Below are positions 1 to 12,060 of a DNA stretch of 64,000 nt, in pieces. Made by a program: the position numbers and the translations under genes. Origin of the DNA: Gnetum montanum (lineage: Eukaryota; Streptophyta; Gnetopsida; Gnetales; Gnetaceae); the NCBI GenBank assembly GCA_015680685.1, contig MNCI01002152.1:1344-65343 (forward strand), written 5' to 3'. The notes below the pieces were generated by a model, which was not told where the DNA came from, ran no database searches, and saw nothing but the letters and a program-made list of their open reading frames with translations. The first letter of the stretch is position 1. Every line of letters starts with the position of its first letter.

Positions 1-199
1 AAAATACCAAAAAAATCACATACCTCAGACTTGCTTAACCATACACTGTGACACATACAAGCAAGCCTGGGAAGACAACGAACGATTAACCCCAAGTGTT
101 TCTTGTGGCGTTAAGGCATTTAGTCTGCGGAGTTCGACCGGATCGCACGTGTACGCTCGTTTCGTATGGTTGAGTGTAGGGGTACCTCGCCACTCATCA
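1..199 (+). mobile_element. 3' end of a family-1 LTR, young copy
   Basis: Positions about 20-199 align by eye with the last part of the LTR at 19760-19940 and finish on the same CACTCATCA terminus. The tRNA-Asp-like primer site that follows the 5' LTR of element G is absent here, so this is a 3' LTR or a solo LTR whose body lies outside the window. Positions 75-192 keep many CpGs (for example TTCGACCGGATCGCACG), whereas the older copy has TG or CA at most of these places. This is the youngest-looking repeat in the window. It lies directly against element F sequence at 200. Confidence 0.75.
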
Positions 200-699
200 C
201 ATAGCCTCTTGATGAGGCAAGGAAATGGAAGTATTAGTTTTCCTACCTTCTTTTCTTCAAACCACCTTTGGATTTCAAGGAAGAACAAATGGATGATGTT
301 GACATTAAATTTTCCAATTAAAATTGCACTTCCTCTAGTCGCTTATGTTGAAATTTTGTTAATTCTTTTAGTTGAAAACAAGTGATAGGTCCCAATATTG
401 AAGTAAATATTTTCTTTAGTTGAGAGTTCACTCAAGTCTTTGTCTTCTTTGTTGTATGTCATTTGCAACCATAATCTCTTGGCATCAATGTCTAACTTGG
501 TTGAAATTTGTGTCACATTGGCTCCTTCATTTGGAATGTTGAGGGCCTTAGCAATTTCCTCTACTAAGTATGGCATAGAGACTTCTTTAATTTTCACTGT
601 AGCATCTACTTGTTTTTTCTACCAAAATTGGTAGGTTTCTCCTAAATACCATTTACCAGTATTTGGTAAGGTAGGCCATAGGGGAGATGCTTGGAGTTG
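200..699 (-). pseudogene. Element F downstream ORF, part separated by element B
   Basis: On the minus strand this reads as protein with a few breaks. The longest clean stretch (597-343) contains KIKEVSMPYLVEEIAKALNI, and 200-260 reads LPFPCLIKRLC. It is collinear with 3770-4240 of element B. The pattern (conserved Trp/Leu segment, then L-F-x-C-L-I-x-x-L-C) resembles the plant-specific 'putative plant transposon protein' domain often found in or beside Athila-type elements; that assignment is from memory of the family. The reading continues across element B into 14718-15040, because B inserted here. Cellular function is unknown. Confidence 0.6.
695..699. repeat. Target-site duplication AGTTG (left)
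   Basis: AGTTG directly precedes the TGATGAGC terminus of element B and is repeated exactly at 14718-14722. Five-base duplications are normal for Ty3/gypsy integrase, so this fixes both ends of element B. Confidence 0.85.
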
Positions 700-1515
700 T
701 GATGAGCAACGAGTATATCCTATGCCCAACCATATGAATTACAAGTGTTCACACACAATCTGGTCAAATTCTATAGACTTTAGCTCTCTAAATGTACATT
801 ATCTAAGATAGTGAATCTAGGTACACAATCATTGTTTTCTTAGTTTCACTTGTATGAGTACAACTATATGGTTAAGTGTAACTAAGGCACATGATTTATA
901 TAAGTTTATATTTTTTATCTATTTTACCCTAAGTGTAAAACAAAGTAATTAATTATTAATTAATCTAATAAACTATGTAATGCCTTAAGCTATTTCTGAA
1001 CATAAACATCTTGTCCCACCTATTGCACACATCTTGAATGCATTATAATGATGCTAGGTTACCAAGTGTGAGTCACTACTGGAATTACCAAGAAGTAACA
1101 TTATGTTTGAGGTGGTTATACTTATTTGAATTAATTAATCTTATTTAATTAACTAATGGGCATTGAGGTAAATTACATGAATAATAAAGTGCATTAAAGT
1201 AAACATTAAGTCATCTCTAAATGCTACAAGGTATTTCAAGAAGTTTGTCTTTATTGTCATCACACTAATCAGTGCTCGAATAAGGATCCATACACTTCTT
1301 GACTCTTGTTGTGGATACTTAGAAAATATTCTAATTTTTGAGAAAAAAAACTACAAGAACTTCCCTAATCAATGGACTTAATGATGCCATAAATGTGGTG
1401 GGTACATGCATTTATATAGGTAGACTCAAACACCACATCGATGCATCAAATAATGCATTGATGAGAATGCGTTGATGCATGCCTGTCAACACATCCCATT
1501 GATGATGGTTCATCA
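700..1515 (-). repeat. 3' LTR of element B
   Basis: 816 bp. In sense orientation it starts TGATGAACCATCATCAATGG (ending at plus 1515) and ends ...CTCATCA-like at 700, the complement of TGATGAGCAACG. It aligns along its length with 13947-14717, with many substitutions and small indels. A TATA-like element (CTATATAAA in sense) is at 1411-1419. The shared GGTTACCAAGT...GGAATTACCAAG block lies at about 1058-1092. Confidence 0.85.
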
Positions 1516-1560
1516 TGCCTCCACAACTAACTAAAAACTCATCCTCAAGTGAACAAAAGG
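1516..1560 (-). other. Polypurine-type 3' boundary of element B
   Basis: In sense the stretch just before the 3' LTR reads CACTTGAGGATGAG, then about 15 bases, then TTGTGGAGGCA and the LTR start. The same layout (CTCAAGGATGAG ... GGGGGTA) precedes the 3' LTR of element G at 24130-24162. It fits the usual plus-strand priming site position. Confidence 0.6.
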
Positions 1561-1789
1561 AGGATCAAGCTTCTGAAAAAATTTACGAAGGTATGGAACC
1601 ATTGACTAACTAACTAACTCCAAAACTAATGCTAAGTGTCCAAGTATACAAATTGATAATGATTATAAAAAATGGGTATTCATGAAAAATAAATTGAGTA
1701 CCTTTAAAAAAATTGATGGCTATAACTCCTCTAATGATCAAATATGATAAGAAGATCAAATAGTCCCATTAGGTGAAGGCTCCTGAGGT
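1561..1789. other. Element B 3' untranslated stretch
   Basis: AT-rich sequence between the end of the downstream ORF and the 3' boundary. I see no coding or structured feature in it. Confidence 0.4.
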
Positions 1790-4570
1790 ATTGAAGGATC
1801 TTCCCCTACTTCTAGTGCATGCAGTGGTTAAGGCTAAGGTGGTTGTGGCTATTCTACTACAATTGCGACATCTAGTGGAAGATAGAAAGCATTCAATATT
1901 TCTTTCGTCTTCTCCTCCTTGCTTTGGGAATCATATGCAATCCATGGGGCATCACTAATGTGAGCTAGTATGGGAACATCCCACATATAGGGCATGGTTG
2001 GGAACAACTCCTTGATGTTGATAAACTAGGTAGCAAATTGTTTGCATTTGATGTCCAACATCCTAATAGTGTTTTGTAGCTCTTAGTAGTCATTCATCCT
2101 CTTGGACAAGTTCTCCACGATTGATCGTTGATCTATGAAGTGCATGTGGAAAACTTCAAGCTTTGCATTAGCTATTTTTAGCTTTTTCTTTATTTTCTAA
2201 TGGTGCTTAAACTGTGCCTCGTACAAGAGGTAAGAGCTGGCCACTTGCAAGTCAAGTTCAAAGCTTAACAATTTAGTAGTTAGAATTACCAATTTTTCAT
2301 ACCAAAGATTGGCTAACTCCATGTACTCATTCATCTCCTTGATCTACAACTCCTTGAGGTAGATTTTATCTTTGTTGTACACATTTTGTCCATCAAAAAT
2401 GGGCTACCACACATCACCTCCTTATTGAAGTTACTAGAGGGCCTCATTGACTTTTGCTTTCACTAATTAAATCTCTTTTTCATTCACCTCCTTGAGGAGT
2501 CCAACTTGGTCCTTGTAATGATTTTTCACCCATTCAAATTTTAGGGCCTCATTCTTCTAGGTGGCTACCTCAATTACTATTTTTTTAGCAAATGGCAAAA
2601 ACCTCCTCCATTAAGAGATTGCGATTCTTAGTAGCCAACCTCCTAAAATTAATATTCATCTTGGCAAGATGCTCTTATTATTGTTACACAAATTCCATAA
2701 TTTTTTCATTTTGTGCCTCAATATTTTGCAAGCAATGATTATCATAGGTTAAAACTAGATTCTCCTTGAAAAATTCTAACAAATCCTTTTTGGTGTTGTA
2801 GGTCATGGATTCTGCTAAGGATTGGTCAAAGTTTACCATCTCCTTTACATGCGCAGTGTCTTGATGTTTGTATTGAAGTTGTAAACAAGCTTCATCTCTT
2901 TTTAAGGCCTAGCTAAGCATGGTAGGATCAGCTAGTTTGGCGCTCAACTCTGCAATCTTGATAGCCAATCATTAATTCTTAGATGTAGATGTCTCAAGTT
3001 GGGCATTGACAATGATGAGCTTGCCCAAGATTTTAGCAACTTTTACTATATTGTAGTGATCGTATTTGGGAGATCAAAGATCTCTAGAAGTGGTTGCTCA
3101 ATTTTCACTAGTTGATCCAACACCTCCTCATGCTAGGCTACACTTAGCTTTCCACTTACTACTCCTACAAATGTTTACATGTTCCTAAGTTGAGAAATAT
3201 TAGGCATAGAGGCTATAAGAGTGTTCAATGCTTCTACCACATAGTTAGCTACCATCTTCGTGGTTGTCTCCTATCCTTGGTGCTACATCACCAAGACAAT
3301 TACCTCCTTGCAATCCTCTAGGTGCATCAAGAAAGTGGTGGTGTTCCCAAACATTTCTAGGAATTATTATTATTCTAAGAGGGATACTATTACTCCCCAA
3401 GTGCTAGGAATCAACTTTGTGTGCACCTACATCCTTTGGGTAGAAAAAAATGATGCATTTCCTTCCATCCATCTAATGGTTTTGGTTATCTTATTCAATT
3501 GGATCATAGTTTCCTAATAAACTAATGGGTTCCCATCATACTATGCTATCTACTACTGCTATAGTAGTTTCTCATGGTGCTTGTATATGCACTCAATGGT
3601 AGCATGAGCCTCTAGCTTTACTTGTTCTTAAGTGGGTAGTGGTGGTGGCTACTCCTCTTCTTGCAACTTGGTGGCTACTTTGTTTTTCATCATCTCCTTC
3701 TAGGATATGATAGGAGAATGATGCAACATATCATTGAAATAGTAGGCTATGCCTCCCCCTTCACATAATTTTTGGATTAGGCATGAAAATAGAAGTGTAT
3801 TTCTCCCATGCTAATTCTCTTTGAAGCACTTCTCCATTTCAAGGAAGATGAGCTACAGGATGTTGATAGGGAATTTCCTACTTAGAGAAGCACATGCACA
3901 GGTAGAAAAGAATGTGAATTTACATGGAATTATCATTGGATTAAGATGATAGGCCATAATTATAAATTATGCCCTTTTTTCCTTGGTGAGTACACTATAC
4001 TTGTTATGGTTCATTCCATAGCACCATTGGATCCATTCTTTCTTTACTCTAGGGTCTACCCATGTTGAGATTTTCCCCAAGATTACTCTAGTATCTAGCA
4101 ACCTAAGGACCTCTATGATGGCCTCCATAGAGTATTACATACTAATGTCCTTTATTTTCATAGTGGTGTTGGCCTACCTATTGTTCTAGAAGAGTTATGT
4201 TTCCCCCATGTGCCATTCCCTGCTAAAAGTAACGGTCAACCCATGGAAGAGCTTTGAAGTTGCATTCTAACCTCTTTTGATGCTAAGTCCAAGAAAGGAC
4301 CAAAGGTAAGTTTTTGAAGAATTGAACCTTTAACCTCTTTGGAATTGATTTTCTTTAGGCAGGCCTTTGTCAAAGTGACTTCTAGGTTGGGTCCTAACCC
4401 AGGCCTCAAATAGACTTCACTTCAAGCTCCTCTTAAAAAGGTCCCATTACATGTGTTTCTATTGCTTCCTCTTGGGGTTGTTGCTACTATTAGCCTCTTC
4501 CTCCTCAAGGCCACTTATCCCTGGTTTAGGATAGTCCTCCCTCCTACACTCTTTTGTGTCTTGGTTCCAT
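1790..4570 (-). pseudogene. Element B downstream ORF: plant-transposon-type domain plus long coiled coil
   Basis: The minus strand reads as one broken protein of roughly 900 codons from ATG at 4570 (MEPRHKR...). A charged N-terminus is followed at 4240-3700 by a globular segment (KIKDISM, W(V)DPRVKKEWIQWCYGMNH, LFSCLIQKLCEGGG) resembling the 'putative plant transposon protein' domain. From about 3250 to 1900 comes a long Glu/Lys/Leu-rich region of coiled-coil type (for example KIKKKLKIANAKLEVFHMHF). The C-terminus has MWDVPILAHISDAPW. Breaks are mostly TAG where Gln or Trp is expected. Related copies lie at 62101-64000, 40090-41660, 200-699 with 14718-15040, and a short version at 23550-24050. 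It occupies the place where env-like ORFs occur in Athila elements, but I see no signal peptide or membrane segment. Function unknown. Confidence 0.6.
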
Positions 4571-6480
4571 TTGTAATCACAACATGACCAAGGATTAGCA
4601 ATTGATGTGTAACTTAGAACACTTGATACCTTGTCTCCTTTGATTCATTACACTTAGGTTAATGTTGTGATTATGCCTGGTTGACTATTTGAATATTATT
4701 TTCTTATTATTTTACTTTAATGGCTACCAAAGTTTGTTTGTGATGTTTAACTAAAGTGGATTAGTGCTATTTAATATTATTTTTTTAGTTAAACCTTATG
4801 GGGGTTAGAAACGCTTTGAAAAAATTTCTATAAAAGGCCTAAGATTTGTGGCCCTCACAATGTAGAGTTGACCTATGATAGCTATAGAATTGAAGAATGG
4901 AGTGAATCAGAAAAGTACAAAATTTATGGGCTTAGGAAGGCTCTAGGCTCCAAAACCTAAAAAACACTCCTTTGGTGTTGAATGAGAATAGTGAGAAATT
5001 AGCTAAGTCCTTGCTACCATTTATAGGCCTTTTATGCTACATTGATGAGGATGCGTCAATGCATTGCACTGCATTGATAAGGATGCATCAACATAGCTAA
5101 ATGACAAAATTTTTTCAATTTAGAAACTAAGTAAAAATAAGGATTTTCTTAATGAAATTGGAGTCCAGAGAAAGCCAAAAAAAAACCTAGAATACTACAA
5201 AATTCTTGAGGAGGGTTTAGACTATGCAAATAAAAGGATACTTGAGTCAAATTTTATTGGTTAAGGAGTGCAAAACTAGATGAAATTGATGTGGAATGCA
5301 TAGGATTTGAGAGAAAAATGTCTAAGGGATACAGAACTTAACCATCCAAACCAAGGAGTATGCAAGTGGATCCTCCTCATAGTAGGCTCATGCTCTTAAT
5401 GCCCATGCATGCCCTCAAACCAAGAAGTCCATGGGCCCTAAGTATGATTAAGGGTTGTGGTTCATTAAAGATAAAATCACCAAAGAAGTCATCAAAGGAT
5501 GCTAATTGTTTACTAATGAAACCATTGAAAAAATCATAAAACTAGGTAGTGAGATGGTGTATGGAAAGAATTAGTGGATGAGAGAGAATGAAATAGAGTT
5601 CCCCATGGTGGTCACATGAAGTCCCTTGTGGAAGATGTGATTAAATATGACCTATGTACCACCCTCCAAGAAATAAGAACATCCCCATAGACCACACACC
5701 ATTCCTAAAGGAGAATAAAAGAGAAGCAGGAAGTGAAGAGGACCTTAGATAGAGGGGTACCTTTAGGCATGGATAACATGTCTTTCTAGCACCATAACCA
5801 ATACTTGTAGCTTGTTATTGTGTCTAAGGGATGTACTTTGAATTTTGATTCTTTTTCTCTATTTTTTTTCTTGAATGGAAACCATACCACGAAAAGACTT
5901 TGCTTCCTATTATTAGTCAACAATGGAGTGATGAGAAATCCATGGAAACACTCATGTAACTTAGATGGTAGGAAAGCACAAAAGTGAAAATCCCCTTTGA
6001 AGTCACACCCTTGTCAATCCACTTAATTCATCCCAAGCTTGAAAAGTACAAAGGTCACTAGTTCATTATAAGTTCTTATTAATAAGGGACCTTAGATTTC
6101 CAAAATGAGGAAGCACCATAGACTTGATTGAAGTGATGGATGACATGGACTCACTACCTGTTAACTTGAAAAAAATCAATGTTCCATTAGTGAACATTAC
6201 AATTCCAAAATGAAATCCAACCATTTACACTCAAATAATTGATAAACTTTAAACCACCATCAATAGCAGCTATAGCTTGCACCAAGTCCTAATGGAAATA
6301 AAGAAAAAGCATAGAAACATAAGAACAACTCAAATAACCAAAATAAGTTAGAATATAGAAAATTTGAAAAAGATTCAAGAAAATGGAAAACATGCTAAAA
6401 ATGGTATAAAACAAAAAAAGTTAAAAACTAAGAAGCCACTTTATAAGATCCTAGCATGGATGGCCATATCCCCCGTGACT
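4571..6480 (-). other. Element B noncoding spacer between protease and downstream ORF
   Basis: This has no convincing coding frame on either strand. It is collinear with 15041-17290 of element F: the CAAGTGGATCCTCC segment at 5362-5375, the GGATAACATGTCTTTC motif at 5771-5786, and the CACACCCTTGTCAATCC segment near 6004 all recur in the same order. 6296-6430 is A-rich (U-rich in sense), and a matching tract lies in F (17020-17250) and G (22125-22262). CATCAATGCAT-type short repeats occur around 5040-5095. I see no RT or integrase motif. Confidence 0.55.
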
Positions 6481-8412
6481 AAGTTGAAAGGGAAAGATCT
6501 AAAGGATTGAGCTTGCAAGCCTATCAAGGGGTTTCAAGGAAAGTCTTACATTGTGAGGCATTCATCATAATTCTTTTATGTATGTTGTCAAGCTAGTATA
6601 TTAGCATATCCCTAGTATATTGTGCATTGAGGCATATGTGTAGGGTTCAGGTAGGGAACCTTATTATTTTTTTATAGTTTTGCCTTCCTGAACCTAGGTC
6701 ATAACATTATTTAGTATGTGCCTTGCATGCTTTATTTGTTGAATGTGTTCTATTACTAGAAATTTGTGCACATGGCATACCAAACCTATTTATCACACTG
6801 GGTTGTACAAATTGGGCCACCGTAGATGATGAATAGTTGAAGACAATCATAGTTTCTGCACCTTGCATATGGTGGTTAGAAACTAGCCTCACTTGAGCCA
6901 TGCTTTCTAGACAAGAATTTTTTATTCTCTTAGCTAGTTCCATGCATATTTTTGTTCATCCTTCCTTTCATTTATCAACCACTGAGTGTCCTATTACTTA
7001 GTGGCTACTACATATAGGAACCTTTAAATCATTGTGACATTAGCACACTATCTACATGTCAAAGGTGATATGCTCTTTATGGTTCATAGTTTGTTCATGC
7101 AATGGCACACTGTGTCACTATACATGATGCATGGAACTTTCTTCTTCTCTATTTTACCTAATTCATTCTTCCTATAATTTTCCATGGAAAGATCTCTTAT
7201 CCCCAACCATGCATCTATAACACTTAGCCATCCCCTTCTCATGATAATAGGGGAGCCCCACCTACTATTCTTTATGTTAGTCACCAAGAAATCAGTAAGA
7301 TAAGACCACCCAAAAATGATGCTCATAATTTTCTCAATCAATCCCAAATAAACCATTATGGATTGTTCTACCAATTCCAACCTTATATTATTGTATTTTA
7401 GTAGAGGAAGGTTCCAGGATTTGTACATCTCTTGTGAAATAAAATTGACTCCAAGACTTGAGTCCGAAAGAGCTTTACAAGGTTTGTTTTTAGCAATCTA
7501 CAAATAGATAAGGCGACTCCCAGGATGAGATCTCTTCCTGGGAAGATAGCTAGCCTTTATCTAAATAGTAACCACATTGGTCAACATAGTAGTGTGCAAT
7601 TGAAAATTGCTTTGGTTTGAAGGAGGCTCAATGGATACTACAAAGGATGTAGAAGTAGGATTCATAGCCATGGATGTTTGTAAGGACATTGGGGAATTTT
7701 TGGTTTTAAAGAATGATCTCTTACAAGGCCTTGATTTAGAGCCGCTCAACTAAGAAGTTGGTTGTATGTTTATAGGCCTTACAACATGTCTCTACTATGG
7801 CTATGCTAGGATCTCACCCTGCATAGGTGAACTAGGTGGCAAAGGTGTTGAGGACATAGGTGCAAAAATGGAAGGATAAGAAGGGTGATAAGGAAATGGG
7901 GACTCCCCCATTGGAGATGGTGCTCTATAATATTCAAAAAGGTAGAAATGGTGTTAGAAGTGTGACTAGAAGAATCACATGGTGAGATGGGCTACTGAAT
8001 GTAGCACTCATATGGATCTGGTTGGTGCAAAGGATATTGCTACCTTGGTGGTGGCATCCCCCACAACTGTGGGTATTGCCACTGCTAATACTATTCATGA
8101 GGCTGAGGTGGTGCTCCACTTGAATAGTAGGATTATTGGTGGAACTACCAATAGTTTCCTTGGGGGGTGTAAGACAATCTTCTAGGTTCTTGCATTTGGC
8201 CAATCTAAGATTCAATGCACACACCTTGGATTCTTGCAAGTGTGACACAATTGGGAAACATCCCTTAAGATTTTCATACTAACAGATGTCACACCCATCA
8301 TCATCTATTTCAAAATCCCCAACCTTTTCTATAGCAACAAGTTTGTCCTTAACCTTATGATGGGCACATTCAACTTCTTTTTTCTTATTTCTATCATGTT
8401 CACTACCTCCTT
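6481..8412 (-). pseudogene. Element B gag C-terminus and aspartic protease
   Basis: The minus strand from 8340 reads an acidic/cysteine segment (DDDGCDIC, then ENLKGCFPIVSHLQESK), a Gln/Pro/His-rich linker, then a retroviral-type protease at about 7500-7160. The protease shows CKALSDSSLGVNF at the active-site position, where a family member has LLDSG-S-VNLI, and a C-terminal PIIMRRGWLSVIDAWLGIRD that corresponds to the usual PII(L/M)GRP...N...RD. The catalytic Gly of D-S-G is Ser here. A further segment at 6943-6707 (MELAKRIKNSCLE...) matches 17637-17293 of element F. Protein matches to 17293-18934 are collinear throughout. No RT follows. Broken by stops and frameshifts. Confidence 0.65.
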
Positions 8413-9170
8413 TGTTACATCCCATCCAGAGACATTAGGTATGGTAATATGCTTACAATTTATACATTATGTATGGAATCCCAATGGTTTGACAATGATG
8501 AGTTAATGTAATATAAAGGTATTTTATATGTTATGAGGCTTCGTCTTTATGTTATGATTATGATGTCTTTACATGCTTAGCTAACGTGCCTATGTATAGT
8601 AGAATTGTGTGATGTGTTGAATAGGTGATGTTACTAGTAGGGGTGTTGAACTAGGGTACAAGAGCACTTATCTAGTATGTCTTTATGCTTTATGTGTGAT
8701 TTTGGTATTTATTCATTTGTACTATAATTCTATGTTTTGTGATGTTTAGGTGTGGTTTTATCATGTGAATGTGTAGATCATATAATAAGGATCTCGTAGG
8801 TTCAAACAGATTTTGATTTGGAGTCATATTGTTGATAATATGTGTTAGGACTAGATTATGATTATGGATTATGAACTATTTAATGGTATATCATGGGTAT
8901 GATGACATGGACATGATAGATCATGTTAGACCATGGCTTTATCTTTGATTTTATGATAACCATCTATCCTCTTCAATAATGATTATGTTAGCATTATGGG
9001 AAATGTGGTGTGTGTGTTGTTTTGAGCATGCATAAGACTAACAGTCATTGTAGGTTTCCTTGTATCCCACTCCTCTCCTCTAGCACAACACTTGTCAACC
9101 ATCTAGCAAGGGAAGTGTAAAGGCTTCCCACCTGGCTTTGTATTGACTTTATTTAGTTTCAAGTGAAAGG
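8413..9170 (+). mobile_element. Left part of solo LTR 1 (element C family)
   Basis: Starts TGTTACATCCCATCCAGAGA, matching the sense start of the C-family LTR (complement of 47265 downwards, TGTTACACCTCACCTAGAGC). It follows that LTR to about 8830, skips its middle, then continues with the late part (ATGCATAAGACTAAC at about 9027). It is interrupted at 9170 by LTR 2 and resumes at 11686. No internal element sequence is attached, so it is a solo LTR with a deletion. Confidence 0.7.
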
Positions 9171-11685
9171 TGTTATTAAATCCCATCTAGAGACAGTAGG
9201 TATGGTCATCTACTTATGATTTATACATAACATGTGGAGTATCTATGGGTTTTCATGGATGAGTTAATGTATTTTATATATTATGAGGCTTTGTCTTTAT
9301 GTTATGATTATGATGTCTTTATAGCTTAACTAACGTGATTATGTACACTAGCCCTGTGTGATGTGTTAGACAAGTGATGTTGCTAGCAAGGGTGTTGGAT
9401 TAGGGTACAAGAGCACCTATCTGGTATGTTTTTATGTTTTATGTGCAATTTCAGTATTTTAGCATTTGTACTATAGCACTATATTGCATGATGTTTAGGT
9501 GTGCTTTTGGCATGTGAGTGTGTAGAGTGTATGATAAGGATCTCATAGGTTAAAATGGATTTTGATTTGAAATCTTGGTGTGTTTATTACATAGGTTTAA
9601 AGTTTACAATATTAATTGTAGAGGAGAAAAATATATTAGCTTATGAAAATTGTTTGTTCATAAAAAAAATAAAAAAAATAAAAATAATGCAAATGAAAAA
9701 AGCAAAAAGTAACCTCACTTCACATGCGAAAAGTGCATCGTTATGCTATTTAACATAAAGTATATGTTTTATGTTTTGTCTTTTTCATGCCACCACCTCA
9801 CCACTACTTGTGAGAGAATTGGATATTCAATTCTATTTTTTTCCTATTCGCAAAAACAAAAATACACAGGAGTCTATTTTCTTCCATTTTTGTTTTTGCT
9901 ATCTTCTTTTTTTCTGGATTTTGAAACTTGTGGATGATTTTTTCTCTCTCTAAACTTGGATTTGGGATTGCTGTGATCATATTGACATGGGTGCAGAACT
10001 TATTGGGAGAAAAAGGGACTCCTGCTAGATTTTTGAGGATTTTCTACTTGTTTTGGCCTTTCTGCCCTAAAAATTTTAATTGGTGGGTTGTCTTTACCTT
10101 GTCCTTATATTTTTGTCTTGGATTAGTGTATATGATTGTGTGATGTGGGCATGTGGGGCAGATAGCTTAGGGATTGAGCTTGGACATCTTATTGTGTCTA
10201 TTTTCCAAAAATTGTCTGATTTTGGTTATGAATTGTGGATTAATATATATACAATATAGGGGATGATCTGGACTTGTAGCATAGGATATGTGGTGTTCAT
10301 TAGACTCATATGATTGGAATATGATATTTGTGGGATCTATTAGGACATGAGCATATTTAGCCATTCCAATCCTTTTTTGTGGTAATTAAATATTATTTTA
10401 TTAATCAAACCTTGAACACACATAACTTTTCTTCCAAGAGTCTGATTTAGGTAAAATTAGTGTCTTTGGGATTGTTTTAATCATGGAATTAGTTTTCTCT
10501 TTGGGAATATCTCATTTTGAAGGTTACTATAGTGATTCTATATGGAAGTACGTGTCTTTTGAGAAATATGGTATTATTTTGACATATCGAGGTCTTCATA
10601 TTATTCTGTTACATCATGGTATGACTGTAACTATTAGGGGTGGTGCTAGCATGAGGGTGTGGACTGATTGGTGATACGATACCTTGGAGGTAGTATGGAT
10701 TGACCTTCACTGTGATGCATTAGTGAGGCTCCTATCTTAGGCCTCATCCTGAGAGTGGGAGAGCATAGATGTGATCATCCCTATCGCCAGTTCTCCAAAA
10801 GGCTAGTGGTTGTAGGTCATAGGTTGATGGATCCTAGCTCTAGTTGGATAAATAAAATACTAATAAGAGAGCTATAGGGAGTGGTTGTTATGAGTACTCA
10901 TGGGAACATTTCACATGCTACACTGAGTGTGGATCTGCTAACCACCACATGGGCTATGTATGTGATAGTATTAGTTTGTGAGTCATATCATTGATCATAT
11001 GTATTCTGATTGGATTATGATTGTGTGGATCATGGACTATTTAACGATATATCATGGATACCATGACATGGATAAGATAGATGATGTTAGACCATGGCTT
11101 TATCTATGATTGTATGGTAGTATGTTAAAATTATGGGTGATATGGTGTGTGTTGTTTTTAGCATGCATAAGACTAACAATTGTTGCAAGTTACCTTGTAC
11201 CCCACTCCTCTCCTCTAGTGTAGCACTTGTCAACCATCTAGTAGGGAAAGTGTAAAGGCTTCCCACTCAGTTGTGTACTAACTTTATTTAATTATTGGTG
11301 AAAGGTGTAAGAGCCTAGAAAAGCATGGGAAGGAAGGGTAGAGAAGGGGAAAATATTTAGTTCTTGGTTGATGTATATTTTTATATATAGTAGTGTGGAC
11401 TATATATCCTTGTATGAAAGTCTCTATACTCTTCTATATACGATGATGAGGTTTATGTGTTTTTGTATTTTAGAAGAGCAATGTATAGTTTTCTTTATGT
11501 AGAGACATGCATTTTTATAACATGATATGTATGTTGAGTTTTTGATGTGGTAGGAAAGTTCTATACCATTTGACATTTCTTATTATCATATATTCTACAC
11601 ATTATTGGTTTTAGTTATCATGCTTCCATGCTAATATTACTTGATCCTAGGCATCACCCTACCCTAGCTAGGGCAGGGTGTTACA
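9171..11685 (+). mobile_element. Solo LTR 2 (element C family) nested in LTR 1
   Basis: 2515 bp from TGTTATTAAATCCC to GGGCAGGGTGTTACA. The whole length is related to the LTR at 44567-47265, in opposite orientation. It lies inside LTR 1, whose next base after the insertion is the continuation GGTGCATGAGCG. GGTG occurs on both junctions and may be the remains of the target duplication. Short ORFs within it are incidental. No gag-pol is attached. Confidence 0.75.
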
Positions 11686-12060
11686 GGTGCATGAGCGTAG
11701 AAAAGAACAGATAGGAAGAGTAGAGTAGGGGAAAATATCCAATGCTTAATTAATGTATATTTTCATGCACAATAGTATGGACTATGTATCATTATATGAA
11801 ACTATTTGTACTCTTATATATACGATGATGATGTTTATGTGTTTTTGTATTTTAGCAAAGTAGTGCATAATTTGATTTATGTAGAGACATGTAGTTTTAT
11901 AAATTAAAATATATGTTTAGTTTCTAGTGTGGTATGAAATTTCTATGTAGTTTCACCTTTCTTAATATTATGTATTCTACACATCATTGGTTTTTAGTTA
12001 TCATGCTTCCATTGTAAGATTACTTTATCCTAGGCATCATCATGCCCTAGCTAGGGTGGG
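11686..12060 (+). mobile_element. Right part of solo LTR 1
   Basis: Parallels 11310-11685 base by base with many changes (GTAGAAAAG..., ACGATGATGATGTTTATGTG, CCTAGCTAGGG) and so duplicates the LTR 3' part. The TGTTACA terminus is degraded at about 12060, after which element B gag resumes. Confidence 0.65.

Noticed and set aside
9555-10674. Cluster of short frames on both strands, some hydrophobic
   Set aside because: All lie in solo LTR 2; the homologous LTR at 44567-47265 does not conserve them.
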